A stretch of 64,000 nt of DNA, taken from Rugamonas rubra. GTDB taxonomy: Bacteria > Pseudomonadota > Gammaproteobacteria > Burkholderiales > Burkholderiaceae_D. The notes below the pieces were generated by a model, which was not told the origin of the DNA, ran no database searches, and saw only the letters and a list, made by a program, of their open reading frames with translations. How positions within the stretch are numbered: the first letter of the stretch is position 1; each line of letters begins with the position of its first letter. This document shows positions 32,923-41,156 of this stretch, piece after piece. The stretch covers positions 62,001-126,000 of the forward strand of contig NZ_FOTW01000014.1 of NCBI RefSeq assembly GCF_900114705.1. Direction: 5' to 3'. The position numbers and the translations under genes are program-made.

Positions 32923-34241
32923 TGTGCTGTCCTCGGCTGGTTCGTCATGTCGTGTGGGATCACGTGTAGTTCCAGCCTGGCCCAGGTGAGCGCGGCCTGC
33001 TTGTCCAGTTCATTGATCTGCAGCTGCTTCTCCAGCAGCGTGCGGCGTGCCTTGAACACGGCCGACAGCGTGCCGGCGCCGGAGCGGTAGGCGGCCATGG
33101 CCAGTTCCACCTGCTGCTGCGCGGCCGGCAGCAGGGTGGCGCCGAGTTGCGCGGCGCGCTCGCGCAGGCTGCCCAGCTCCAGCGACATCTGCTCGATCTG
33201 CGCGCGCATCTCCAGCAGCACGTCCTCGTACTGCAGGCGGGCCTTGGTGCCCAGCGCCGACTTCTCGGCGACGTCGCGGTCCTGGCGCTGGCCGCGGTTG
33301 ACCGTCAGCGGGATGCTGACGCCGAAGGACAGCATGTTGCCGTACTGGCTGCCGCGCTGGCTGAACACCGCCTCGAAGCTCCAGTCGGGACGGCGTTCGC
33401 GCAGCGCCACGGTGGTCTCGGCGTCGGCCAGGTCGATGGCGCGGCGCGCGTTGAGCACGCCGGCGTGGTACTGCTCCAAGTCCGCCGTCGGCACCGTCGA
33501 CAGGTGTGCGCGCATCGCCGGCGGCGTGTCGGCGACGGTGTCGACCGGCGTTTGCACCCAGCGCGCCAGGACGATGCGCGCGCTGGCCACTTCCTGCGCG
33601 GCGCGGCGGCTGTCGTCCTGGCCCAGGGCCAGCTCCATTTGCGCTTGCAGCACGTCGGCCGCCGTGGCCTTGGCGCCGCGATGGGCCGCCTGCGCGGCGC
33701 CCAGGTCGTCGGCCATGGCCTTCTCCAGTTGGCCGTAGAGTTGGCGGGCGCGCTGCGCGTACAGCAGCGTCAGCCAGGCCTTGCCGGCCTCCTCGCGCAC
33801 CTTGCCGAGGTTTTCCAGGTAGGCGCCTTCCTCCATGGCGACGGCGCGTTTGGCGCGCTCCTGGCGCGCCTGCCGCTTGTCCGCCGAGACCCACTGCTGC
33901 TCGAAGCCGTAGCGGCGCATGGTCATCGAGTCGCCGGTGGTGCTGTATTTGTCGGCGCCGCTGAGCGGCAGGTTGTCGACACCCAGTTTGAGCATCGGGT
34001 CGGGTAGTTGGTCGGCGCGGGCGGCGGCCATGCCGCTGGCCTCGACGGCGGCTTGCGCGGCCTTGTTGCTGGACGAGGCTTGTGTGGCCAGGCGCAGCGC
34101 CTGCTCCAGCGTGAGCGTGGTGGTTTGTGCGCCGGCCAGCGTGGCGCAAAGCGACAGGGCGGCGGCGAGCGCGAGGCGCAACGGCAGCGCGCGCTCGCGG
34201 TGAAGCGTCGCGTTTGGGCGCGATGGTGACAGTGAAGACAT
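32919..34241 (-). CDS. cusC: TolC-family outer-membrane channel of the Cus system
   Basis: Outer-membrane factor for CusBA efflux. I choose the ATG at 34241 (MSSLSPSRPNATLHRERALP), preceded by GAGGGGA; a longer reading starts at 34268. A signal segment (LRLALAAALSLCATLAGAQ) precedes two TolC repeats, beginning TLEQALRLATQAS and AQLGATLLPAAQQQVELAM. There is no convincing lipobox, in contrast to the second TolC-like gene at 36495. Length 440 residues. First gene of the cusCBA set, following a small exported protein. Confidence 0.88.
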   Translation of the reverse strand: MSSLSPSRPNATLHRERALPLRLALAAALSLCATLAGAQTTTLTLEQALRLATQASSSNKAAQAAVEASGMAAARADQLPDPMLKLGVDNLPLSGADKYSTTGDSMTMRRYGFEQQWVSADKRQARQERAKRAVAMEEGAYLENLGKVREEAGKAWLTLLYAQRARQLYGQLEKAMADDLGAAQAAHRGAKATAADVLQAQMELALGQDDSRRAAQEVASARIVLARWVQTPVDTVADTPPAMRAHLSTVPTADLEQYHAGVLNARRAIDLADAETTVALRERRPDWSFEAVFSQRGSQYGNMLSFGVSIPLTVNRGQRQDRDVAEKSALGTKARLQYEDVLLEMRAQIEQMSLELGSLRERAAQLGATLLPAAQQQVELAMAAYRSGAGTLSAVFKARRTLLEKQLQINELDKQAALTWARLELHVIPHDMTNQPRTAQ

Positions 34242-34312
34242 GATTTCCCCTCGGTGATAGACGAACACCGCCAGCGGCCAGGGCCGGGCGGCGCAACCAA
34301 ATCGGGGACGGG

Positions 34313-34693
34313 TCAGATTCTCAGGCGCAGCGTTTGCAGGTAGGGCGGGTCGCTGCCGTCGGCCGGAGCGGACGCGGCCCAGGGCGCGTCGATCACGGCC
34401 GGCACCAGCGGCTGGAAGGTCGGAATGATGAAGGCGAAGGAGATTGGCGCCAGCGTCGGCGCGGCGGCCAGGTAGTCAGGCGTGCCCTTGGCGCCGGCCT
34501 TGAACTCGGCGCACTGGACGGGTTTTTCCAGGTCCATGCCGATGCAGGGCGCGTTGTCCATCAGCCGCACCTGGGGCTGGCCGGCGCTGAGCTGCGGGCA
34601 GACATAGGCGGCCATCGCCACCCCCGCGTTCATGACCGTCAGGGCCAGGAACAGGGCAAGCAGGCGGAACAGGGACGGGAAGGCTAGCCGCAT
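34313..34693 (-). CDS. Small exported Cys-containing protein heading the cus operon
   Basis: 126-residue protein with a signal peptide (FRLLALFLALTVMNAGVAMA), then three Cys (YVCPQL, NAPCIGMD, PVQCAEF), a Pro/aliphatic middle, and the C-terminal DPPYLQTLRLRI. I do not recognise a family. It lies 71 bases upstream of cusC on the same strand, so it is probably cotranscribed. Its layout (signal peptide, cysteines, PP near the end) parallels the proteins at 26943 and 35490, which also head copper operons. A copper-buffering or sensing role is inference. Confidence 0.7.
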   Translation of the reverse strand: MRLAFPSLFRLLALFLALTVMNAGVAMAAYVCPQLSAGQPQVRLMDNAPCIGMDLEKPVQCAEFKAGAKGTPDYLAAAPTLAPISFAFIIPTFQPLVPAVIDAPWAASAPADGSDPPYLQTLRLRI

Positions 34694-34871
34694 GATCGTT
34701 GTGTGGTGGTGAGCGCCCAGTGTCGGCGGATTGGATTAGTCCAAGCTCAAGCACTGTGCCCGAATGTGGCCATGATAGGGAACAATCCGACCGAATTTGT
34801 TGATGCAGGTCAAAAATGAGCCACTGCGGCGGCGCTTTGCCCTGCGCGCAGCGCTTGACAGCGGCGCGGCG

Positions 34872-35312
34872 TCACTTGGCCGCTTTGCGCGACGACCAGT
34901 GCAGGTGGGTGATCTGCCAGCCGTCGCCTTGCTTGGCCAACAGCGCAGTCTCGGTGCCGAACAGGTGCACCTTGGCGCCCTTGTACTGGCCGCTTGTTTC
35001 GGTTTCGCGCATCACCACGGCCAGGTTGCCGTCGACGCGCTCGCTTTGGCGCAGCACGGTGTTGCTGGTGGACTTGGCGAAGGCCATGTCGGCCGGCAGG
35101 TGGTGGCCGGCGTACTCGTCGCGCGAGCGTTCGACATGGCCGGACTCGTAGATCTGAATCTCCGGCGCCAGCAGGGCCTGCGCCTCGGCGCCTTTGCCGC
35201 TGGACATGGCCTGGTGGAAGGCGGCCAGGGTTTCCGTCGGCGTGGCGGCGTGCAGCGGCAGGCAGAGGGCGGCAAGGGCGAGCGGAAGGACGGTGCTGAG
35301 GATGCGGCGCAT
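34872..35312 (-). CDS. Exported SnoaL/NTF2-like protein
   Basis: 146-residue protein with a signal peptide (MRRILSTVLPLALAALCLPLHA) and a single NTF2-like (SnoaL/DUF4440) domain: ETLAAFHQAMSSGKGAEAQALLAPEIQIYE, DEYAGHHL, VVMRETETSGQYKG and the closing GDGWQITHLHWSSR. Such domains bind small ligands or act as enzymes; the function here is unknown. It is divergent from the cop operon, with the CueR-type promoter in the shared region, and similar proteins are often seen near copper genes. Whether copper controls it is not clear from the sequence. Confidence 0.8.
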   Translation of the reverse strand: MRRILSTVLPLALAALCLPLHAATPTETLAAFHQAMSSGKGAEAQALLAPEIQIYESGHVERSRDEYAGHHLPADMAFAKSTSNTVLRQSERVDGNLAVVMRETETSGQYKGAKVHLFGTETALLAKQGDGWQITHLHWSSRKAAK

Positions 35313-35411
35313 GGGATGGGGTCTCCAGGAAGGGGCGGAGCGGCAATTTAAACAGCGCCGGCGCGGCCCGGCAAGCGGAAAAGAAATATTGTTGTGTGGG
35401 CCAGTTTACGC

Positions 35412-35442
35412 TTGACCTTCCTCCTGTGGGAAGGTCTATAGT
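35412..35442 (+). promoter_or_regulatory. CueR/MerR-type copper-responsive promoter
   Basis: TTGACC (35412-35417) and TATAGT (35437-35442) are separated by 19 bases, the overlong spacer diagnostic of MerR-family promoters. The spacer contains a perfect dyad: GACCTTCC (35414-35421) and GGAAGGTC (35429-35436) around seven bases, close to the known CueR site ACCTT-n-AAGGT. Transcription should start near 35449, ahead of the Cys-rich small gene and the whole cop operon. The regulator gene is not in this window. Confidence 0.9.
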
Positions 35443-35489
35443 GAACGATCTTGTCATGCGCCGCGCCTTTGCGCTACTATTTGCCGCTT

Positions 35490-35921
35490 ATGCAAACCCT
35501 AGTCCGTTACCTGCTGTGGATGTTGATCGCCGCGCTGCCGCTGCAGGGCACGGCCGCCGCATTCATGTCCGGCGCCGGCATGGACAGGGACAGCGCCGCG
35601 CGCGCCGGCGCGGAAATGGTGGCGGCTGTGATGGCGGCCACGATGCCGGCCACGGCGTCGGCCGCCCAGACCGGCATGGCGGACGAGCTCGTCGCCATGC
35701 ACGCCGCCCATTGCGGCGAGGCTATGCCCGAGCACGGCAAGGCCACGCACGGCAAGTGCAGCAGCTGCGCCAGTTGCTGCGTGGGCGTCTGCGCGCCGCC
35801 GCAGGCGGTCGTGCTCTTTTTTGCCCTTCCTTTGGCGCGCTGCGCGGTGCTGGTCGCCGAGCCGGCGATGACCGCCTTCATTCCTGCCACCCTCGAACGA
35901 CCACCACGCCTGATCTCCTGA
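35490..35921 (+). CDS. Small Cys-rich exported protein, first gene of the cop operon
   Basis: I choose ATG 35490 (MQTLVRYLLWMLIAALPLQG, a clear signal peptide; 143 residues) over an upstream TTG at 35451 that would lie almost on the predicted transcription start. The mature part is Met/His-rich (MAAT, HAAHCGEAMPEHGKATHGK), then CSSCASCCVGVC, a dense Cys cluster, a hydrophobic segment and the tail LERPPR. No assigned domain; the layout recalls DUF2946. It sits directly behind the CueR-type promoter. A copper-binding role is inferred from composition and context. Confidence 0.7.
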   Translation: MQTLVRYLLWMLIAALPLQGTAAAFMSGAGMDRDSAARAGAEMVAAVMAATMPATASAAQTGMADELVAMHAAHCGEAMPEHGKATHGKCSSCASCCVGVCAPPQAVVLFFALPLARCAVLVAEPAMTAFIPATLERPPRLIS

Positions 35922-36001
35922 CGATTGCTGTTGTCGCGAAGCTCGCTTCGCGCCGCCCTGAATCTCCGGTTTGGGTGCCAGTGTTATTTCTAAGGAAAAT
36001 C

Positions 36002-36493
36002 ATGAAACGTTTACGCTTCCTACTGTTCGCGGTGGCCGGTGTGCCGCTGCTTGCCTCCGCGCAAGCGGCGCGTGTCGACGCGGCCACGCCGCAGGCTGGC
36101 GCGTCGGCAGCCTTGCCGTACCAGTCCGCTTTCGCCGGCTATCTGCCGGCGCCGCAATCCGACGTCACGCCCGACAAGGCCTGGCTGCAAGCCAATAGCG
36201 AGCTGGCCGCCGCCGGCGGCCATGCCGGCCACGGCATGATGCACATGCATCAGGACAAGGCCCCGGCGGCCGGCCAGGCCACCCCACAACAAGCGCAACA
36301 AGCCCGTCAGGGCCACGCGGCGGCGCAAGCAGCGCCGGCTGCGGCTGCGGCCGCTTCGCACCAAGGCCACCACGCTGCGCCGTCGTCGGCGCGCCCGTCG
36401 TCCGACCCGCACCAAGGCCATGCGGCGCCACGGCCCGCCTCGCCGGCAGCCGATCCGCACCAGGGTCACCACATGCAAATGAAAGGCCAATAA
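36002..36493 (+). CDS. His-rich exported protein with HQGH repeats
   Basis: 163-residue protein: signal peptide (MKRLRFLLFAVAGVPLLASA), a conserved-looking block YQSAFAGYLPAPQSDVTPDK followed by W..N and GGHAGHGMMHMHQ, then a low-complexity Ala/Pro/Gln half carrying SHQGHH, DPHQGH and DPHQGHH. The F-x-GY / W-x3-N / GGH pattern occurs in small proteins beside TolC and multicopper oxidase genes in other betaproteobacteria. The His and Met clusters suit periplasmic copper binding. It is followed by the TolC gene after one base. No CopB gene is present, so this protein might partly fill that place (inference). Confidence 0.75.
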   Translation: MKRLRFLLFAVAGVPLLASAQAARVDAATPQAGASAALPYQSAFAGYLPAPQSDVTPDKAWLQANSELAAAGGHAGHGMMHMHQDKAPAAGQATPQQAQQARQGHAAAQAAPAAAAAASHQGHHAAPSSARPSSDPHQGHAAPRPASPAADPHQGHHMQMKGQ

Positions 36494-36494
36494 C

Positions 36495-37895
36495 ATGACA
36501 CGTTTCCCTTTACGACCCGGCGTAGCGATGCTGGGACGGGCGGCGGCGGGCTTGTCCGTCGCGCTGCTGGCCGGTTGCGCCAGCCTGTCTCCGGACGGCG
36601 GCCTGGACGATGTGTCGCGCTTGACCAGCGAACGCGTCGGCCAGCCGGCCAGCTTCCGCCAGGACGCCGCCGACGGCAAGACGGCAGGAGCCGACCGCGA
36701 CAGCCAGCTGCAAACCCTGCTGGCGCAGCCTTTGAGCGCCGACGCGGCGGTGCGCGTCGCCCTGCTGAACAGTCCGGCGCTGAAGTCCGCGCTGGCCGAG
36801 CTGGGCGTGTCCGAGGCCGAGATGGTGCAGGCCGGCCGCATGCGCAATCCCAGCCTGAGCTTCGGCCGCATCCACGGCGGCGGTGAAAGCGAGATCGACC
36901 GTGGCGTGATGTTCGACCTGGCCGGTCTGCTGACCCTGCCGATGCGCAGCCGCATCGAGCAGGGCCGCTTCGAGCAGGCCAAGCTGCGCGCCGCCGGCCA
37001 GGCCGTGCAACTGGCGGCCGACACGCGGCGCGCCTACTTCACGGCCGTGGCCGCCGCCCAGTCGGCGCAGTTCGCCGAGCAGGTGCGCGGCGCCGCCGAG
37101 GCCTCGGCCGAGCTGGCCGAGCGGATGAGCAAGGTGGGCAACTGGAGCAAGCTGGACCAGGCCCGCGAGCGCGCCTTCTACGCCGACGCCGTCACCCAGC
37201 TGGCGCGCGCGCGCCACGAGGCCCTGTCCAGCCGCGAACAGCTGCTACGCCTGCTCGGCCTGCGCGAGCAGGGCTTCAGCCTGCCCGAGCGCCTGCCCGA
37301 GCTGCCGGCCGCGCCGCGCGAGATCCGCCAGGCCGAGGCGCAGGCGCTGGAGCAGCGCCTCGACGTGCTGGCCGCCCGCCGCGACACCGAGGCCACCGCC
37401 AGCGCGCTGGGCCTGAACCGCGCCACGCGCTTCGTCAACGTGCTCGACGCCGGCTATGTCAACAAGAGCAGCAGCGGCGCGCCGCGCGAGAACGGCTACG
37501 AGGTCTCGCTGGAGCTGCCGCTGTTCGACTGGGGCGGCGCCCGCGTGGCGCGCGCCGAGGCGCAGTACATGCAGGCGGTGCACCGCACCGCCGACGTGGC
37601 GCTGCGCGCCCGCTCCGAGGTGCGCGAGGCCTATTCCGGCTACCGCAGCGCCTACGACATCGCGCGCCACTACCGCGACGAGGTGGTGCCGCTGCGCCGC
37701 AAGATCTCCGACGAGGTGCTGCTGCGCTACAACGGCATGCTGGCCAGCGTGTTCGAGCTGCTGGCCGACTCGCGCGAACAGCTCGCCAGCGTCAACGGCG
37801 CCATCGAAAGCCAGCGCGATTTTTGGATCGCCGAGACACGCCTGCAGTCCGCCCTGAATGGCGCCGGCAACAACGAAGCAAGGACCAACCCATGA
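36495..37895 (+). CDS. TolC-family outer-membrane lipoprotein
   Basis: 466-residue outer-membrane factor. The signal ends in a lipobox LLAGC with Cys28. Two TolC repeats are seen: from about residue 75 (AAVRVALLNSPALKSALAELG) and 290 on, each with the long coiled-coil (TRRAYFTAVAAAQSAQFAEQV). No RND pump or adaptor accompanies it in this operon, so it may work with the nearby CusAB or move the operon's own periplasmic copper proteins. Its stop overlaps the multicopper oxidase start (ATGA). Confidence 0.85.
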   Translation: MTRFPLRPGVAMLGRAAAGLSVALLAGCASLSPDGGLDDVSRLTSERVGQPASFRQDAADGKTAGADRDSQLQTLLAQPLSADAAVRVALLNSPALKSALAELGVSEAEMVQAGRMRNPSLSFGRIHGGGESEIDRGVMFDLAGLLTLPMRSRIEQGRFEQAKLRAAGQAVQLAADTRRAYFTAVAAAQSAQFAEQVRGAAEASAELAERMSKVGNWSKLDQARERAFYADAVTQLARARHEALSSREQLLRLLGLREQGFSLPERLPELPAAPREIRQAEAQALEQRLDVLAARRDTEATASALGLNRATRFVNVLDAGYVNKSSSGAPRENGYEVSLELPLFDWGGARVARAEAQYMQAVHRTADVALRARSEVREAYSGYRSAYDIARHYRDEVVPLRRKISDEVLLRYNGMLASVFELLADSREQLASVNGAIESQRDFWIAETRLQSALNGAGNNEARTNP

Positions 37896-39283
37896 TTTCA
37901 CGTAGAAACTTCTTCAAGGGCGCCGGCGCGGCCGCCGTCGGCGTCGCCGCCATCAGCAAGGCCGGCGCGGCCGGCCTGCCCGAGGCGATGATCATGAACA
38001 ACGCCAACACCCACGTGCCGCCGTTGCCCGCCAACGGCCGTCCGTTCAACCCGGTGGTGACCCTGAACGGCTGGTCGCTGCCCTGGCGCATGAACAACGG
38101 CGTCAAGGAGTTCCACCTGGTGGCCGAGGCCGTGGTGCGCGAGCTGGCGCCCGGCATGAAGGCCAATCTGTGGGGCTACAACGGCCAGTCGCCGGGGCCG
38201 ACCATCGAGGTGGTGGAGGGCGACCGCGTGCGCGTCTTCGTCACCAACAAGCTGCCCGAGCACACCAGCGTGCACTGGCACGGCCAGCGCCTGCCCAACG
38301 GCATGGACGGCGTGACCGGCCTGACCCAGCCCGGCATCGCGCCGGGCAAGACCTTCGTCTACGAGTTCGTCGCGCAGCGGCCCGGCACCTTCATGTACCA
38401 CCCGCACGCCGACGAGATGCTGCAGATGGCGATGGGCATGATGGGCTTCTGGGTCACGCACCCGAAGGACCCGGCGCTGCACGCGGTGGACCGCGATTTC
38501 GTCTTCCTGCTCAACGCCTACGACGTCGAGCCGGGCAGCTACACGCCGAAGACCAACACCATGCTCGACTTCAACCTGTGGACCTTCAACAGCCGCGTCT
38601 TCCCCGGCATCGACTCGTTCAACGTGCGCCAGGGCGACCGCGTGCGCGTGCGCGTCGGCAATTTGACGATGACCAACCACCCCATCCACATGCACGGCCA
38701 CGAGTTCGTCGTCACCGGCACCGACGGCGGCTGGACGCCGCCGGCCTCGCGCTGGCCGGAGGTGACCACCGACGTGGCGGTGGGGCAGATGCGGGCGATC
38801 GAGTTCGTCGCCGACGCGCCGGGCGACTGGGCCTTCCACTGCCACAAGTCGCACCACACCATGAACGCCATGGGCCACAACGTGCCGACCATGATCGGGG
38901 TCGACCATCGCGGCGTGGCCGAGAAGATCAACAAGATCGTGCCTGACTATATGGTGATGGGCGACAAGGGCGGCTCCATGGGCGGCATGGACATGCCGCT
39001 GCCGGAGAACACGCTGCCGATGATGTCCGGCGAGGGGCCGTTCGGCGGCGTCGAGATGGGCGGCATGTTCACCGTGCTCAAGGTGCGCAAGGAGCAGAAG
39101 CGGGGCGACTACAGCGACCCCGGCTGGTACAAGCATCCGCCCGGCACGCTGGCCTACGAGTGGACCGGCGCCTTGCCGGAACCCAAGCGCAGCGCCAGCG
39201 CCGGCGGCCAGTCCATGCCGGTGAGGAACAAGCCCGACGTCGAGGTGACGGTGCGCAAGCCGTCCGGCCATAGCGGCCATTGA
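37892..39283 (+). CDS. Tat-exported multicopper oxidase (CopA-like)
   Basis: 463-residue oxidase, probably converting Cu(I) to less toxic Cu(II) in the periplasm. Start at 37892 gives the Tat signal RRNFFKGAGAAAVG. Copper ligand motifs: HWHG, HPHAD, HPIHMHGHEF and the C-terminal HCHKSHHTMNAM (HCH-x3-H-x4-M, the type 1/type 3 motif). A Met-rich insertion (MGDKGGSMGGMDMPLPENTL) sits near residue 355-380, where copper oxidases often carry extra Cu sites. It is shorter than Pseudomonas CopA (about 600). Longer readings start inside the TolC gene. Confidence 0.92.
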   Translation: MISRRNFFKGAGAAAVGVAAISKAGAAGLPEAMIMNNANTHVPPLPANGRPFNPVVTLNGWSLPWRMNNGVKEFHLVAEAVVRELAPGMKANLWGYNGQSPGPTIEVVEGDRVRVFVTNKLPEHTSVHWHGQRLPNGMDGVTGLTQPGIAPGKTFVYEFVAQRPGTFMYHPHADEMLQMAMGMMGFWVTHPKDPALHAVDRDFVFLLNAYDVEPGSYTPKTNTMLDFNLWTFNSRVFPGIDSFNVRQGDRVRVRVGNLTMTNHPIHMHGHEFVVTGTDGGWTPPASRWPEVTTDVAVGQMRAIEFVADAPGDWAFHCHKSHHTMNAMGHNVPTMIGVDHRGVAEKINKIVPDYMVMGDKGGSMGGMDMPLPENTLPMMSGEGPFGGVEMGGMFTVLKVRKEQKRGDYSDPGWYKHPPGTLAYEWTGALPEPKRSASAGGQSMPVRNKPDVEVTVRKPSGHSGH

Positions 39284-39313
39284 TGAAATCTATTTAAGTT
39301 GAAGGGAAATGAG

Positions 39314-39640
39314 ATGAAAAAAATGAATGCACTGGTTCTCGCCGCGCTGCTCGGCATGTTCTCCCTTGCCGCGCCGCTGGCCCAGGCCCAGGCGCAGCAA
39401 GCCGCCGTGGCGCAGGACGCCATGAGCGAGGGGGAAATCAAGAAGGTGGACAAGGAGGCGGGCAAGCTGACCATCAAGCACGGCGAGCTGAAAAACCTGC
39501 AAATGCCGGGCATGACGATGAACTTCCGAGTCGCCGATCCGGCCATGCTGGACAAGGTCAAGGCCGGCGACAAGGTGCGCTTCAAGGCCGAGCACATGGG
39601 CGCCGCGCTGGCCGTCACCGCGCTGGAAGTGGTCCGCTAA
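39314..39640 (+). CDS. CusF-like periplasmic copper chaperone
   Basis: 108-residue protein: signal peptide (MKKMNALVLAALLGMFSLAA, cut near AQA), then a small OB-fold with the CusF metal site: KHGELKNLQMPGMTMNF gives one His and the M-x-M pair. E. coli CusF has a Trp capping the copper; that position is Met or Leu here (LQMPGM), as in many CusF-like proteins. The start at 39314 is chosen for its ribosome site and signal peptide. It lies 30 bases behind the multicopper oxidase. Confidence 0.88.
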   Translation: MKKMNALVLAALLGMFSLAAPLAQAQAQQAAVAQDAMSEGEIKKVDKEAGKLTIKHGELKNLQMPGMTMNFRVADPAMLDKVKAGDKVRFKAEHMGAALAVTALEVVR

Positions 39641-39661
39641 GCGGCCCGGGGAGACGACGAG

Positions 39662-40030
39662 ATGAAAACACTACACGCATTGGTAGTTGCCACCACCTTG
39701 GCGGCGGGAGCGCTGTTCAGCTCGCAGGCTTTGGCGCACGCCAGCTTGACGGCGTCCGAACCGGCCGCCGGCGCCACCGTGGCGCCGGCGCCGAAGGAGA
39801 TCGCGCTGAGCTTCAACGAGAAGGTCGAGGCGGCCTTCAGCAGCATCACGCTGGCCGATGCCGGCGGCAAGCCGGTGGCGGTCGGCAAGGCCAAGGTGGA
39901 CGGGGCCAATCCCGCCGTCCTGCGGCTGAGCTTGCCGGCGCTGGCGCCCGGCGCCTACACGGTGGGCTGGGCGGCGGCCGGCCGCGACGGCCATCGCCGC
40001 AAGGGCGAGTTCACGTTCACGGTGAAATAG
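39662..40030 (+). CDS. copC: Copper-resistance protein CopC
   Basis: 122-residue periplasmic copper carrier. Signal cleavage after ALA leaves His at the mature N-terminus (HASLTASEPAAGATV), the Cu(II) ligand of CopC. The second ligand motif D-x-H is present in AAGRDGHRRKGEFTF. The beta-sandwich core includes IALSFNEKVEAAFSSITL. copD follows directly. Confidence 0.94.
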   Translation: MKTLHALVVATTLAAGALFSSQALAHASLTASEPAAGATVAPAPKEIALSFNEKVEAAFSSITLADAGGKPVAVGKAKVDGANPAVLRLSLPALAPGAYTVGWAAAGRDGHRRKGEFTFTVK

Positions 40031-41101
40031 GTGGACGCGGTCGCGCTGTTGCAGGTCGGCTCGGCGCTGCTGCTCAATCTCGGCTTCGCCTGGTTGGTCG
40101 GCTCGGCGTTTGTGCGCTGGTGCTGGCGGGCGGAGCGGGCGCGGACTGGGGCGGCTAGTGTTGACACTGTTGGTGCCGCTGCCTTGGCTGCCACGGCCGG
40201 TGCCGGTGCCGGTGGCGCCGGTTCGTCGGCGGCCTTTGCTGACACTGTTTCCTCGGCTGTCTGCATCGGCGCCGCTGCTGCCACGGGTTCCACCGGCGCG
40301 GCTGTGTCGCGCTGGCCGGACTCGGCTGCCTTGCGGCGGCTGGACATGGCCGCCGCCACCTTGGCGCTGCTGGCCAGCGTGGCGGCGCTGTGGGCCTCGA
40401 CCGCCGTGATGAGCGGCCTGCCGCTGGCCGAGGCGTCGGACATGTTCTGGATGATGCTCACCACCACCGACCACGGCCACGCCGGCTGCGTCACCATCGT
40501 CGCCATGCTGGTGTTGCTGGTGCTGCGCGGCATAGGCGGCGCGGGGCTGGCCAGCGAGGCGGCGGTGTTGCTGTCGCTGGCCGTGTTCGCCTACACCCGC
40601 GCCACGATGGGGCATGCCGGCGAGCTTGGCTTTTGGAGCTTGCCGCTGGCGGCGGAGACGTTGCATCTGGCGGCGATCTCCGTGTGGACCGGCGTGGTCG
40701 TGCTGTCCGGCTGCTTCGTCTTCAACGGCGCGCGGCTGGCCGGCGCGGCGGTGGACGGCGCGGGCACGGGGCGGTATCTGGAGCGCATGTCGCAGGCGGC
40801 GGTGCTGGCGCTGGCGGTCATCGCCGCCACCGGCGTCTATAGCGGCTGGCATCGGGTGGGGACGGGCGGCAATCTGCTGCACACCGCCTACGGTTTGACG
40901 CTGCTGGCCAAGGTCGGCCTGGTCGGGCTGGCGGTGGCGCTGGGCGGCTACAACAAACTCGTCGGGCTGCCCGCCGCCGCGCGCTCGGAGCGAGGCTTGT
41001 GGCTGGTGCGCACGGTGTTGCGGATGGAGGCCCTGCTGCTGCTGGCGGTGCTGTTCGCCGCCGCGCTGTTGACCTCGCAGCAGCCGCCAACCGCGCTGTA
41101 G
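40031..41101 (+). CDS. copD: Copper-resistance membrane protein CopD
   Basis: 356-residue inner-membrane protein, partner of CopC in copper transfer across the inner membrane. It starts with GTG immediately after the copC stop. Eight or so membrane helices are visible, with the CopD domain at residues 190-350 (GHAGELGFWSLPLAAETLHLAAISVWTGVVVL, ATGVYSGWHRVG). Unusual is a 60-residue Ala/Gly/Ser/Thr-rich stretch (about 38-98) between the first and second helices, absent from typical CopD. Last gene of the operon. Confidence 0.88.
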   Translation: MDAVALLQVGSALLLNLGFAWLVGSAFVRWCWRAERARTGAASVDTVGAAALAATAGAGAGGAGSSAAFADTVSSAVCIGAAAATGSTGAAVSRWPDSAALRRLDMAAATLALLASVAALWASTAVMSGLPLAEASDMFWMMLTTTDHGHAGCVTIVAMLVLLVLRGIGGAGLASEAAVLLSLAVFAYTRATMGHAGELGFWSLPLAAETLHLAAISVWTGVVVLSGCFVFNGARLAGAAVDGAGTGRYLERMSQAAVLALAVIAATGVYSGWHRVGTGGNLLHTAYGLTLLAKVGLVGLAVALGGYNKLVGLPAAARSERGLWLVRTVLRMEALLLLAVLFAAALLTSQQPPTAL

Positions 41102-41111
41102 ACTTCGGTTT

Positions 41112-41145
41112 CCGGTCGGGATGCTGGGCAGCGCTTCCCGACCGG
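41112..41145. terminator. Hairpin between convergent copD and PAAR genes
   Basis: CCGGTCGGGA (41112-41121) and TCCCGACCGG (41136-41145) make a perfect 10-bp stem with a 14-base loop. There is no T run, so termination may be Rho-assisted. It marks the border between the copper region and the T6SS island. Confidence 0.55.
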
Positions 41146-41156
41146 GCTTGAGCGCG

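Noticed and set aside
36361..36480. Possible CRISPR or tandem DNA repeat in the HQGH region
   Set aside because: Repeats are short, irregular and coding; they are protein-level His motifs, not spacer-separated repeats.
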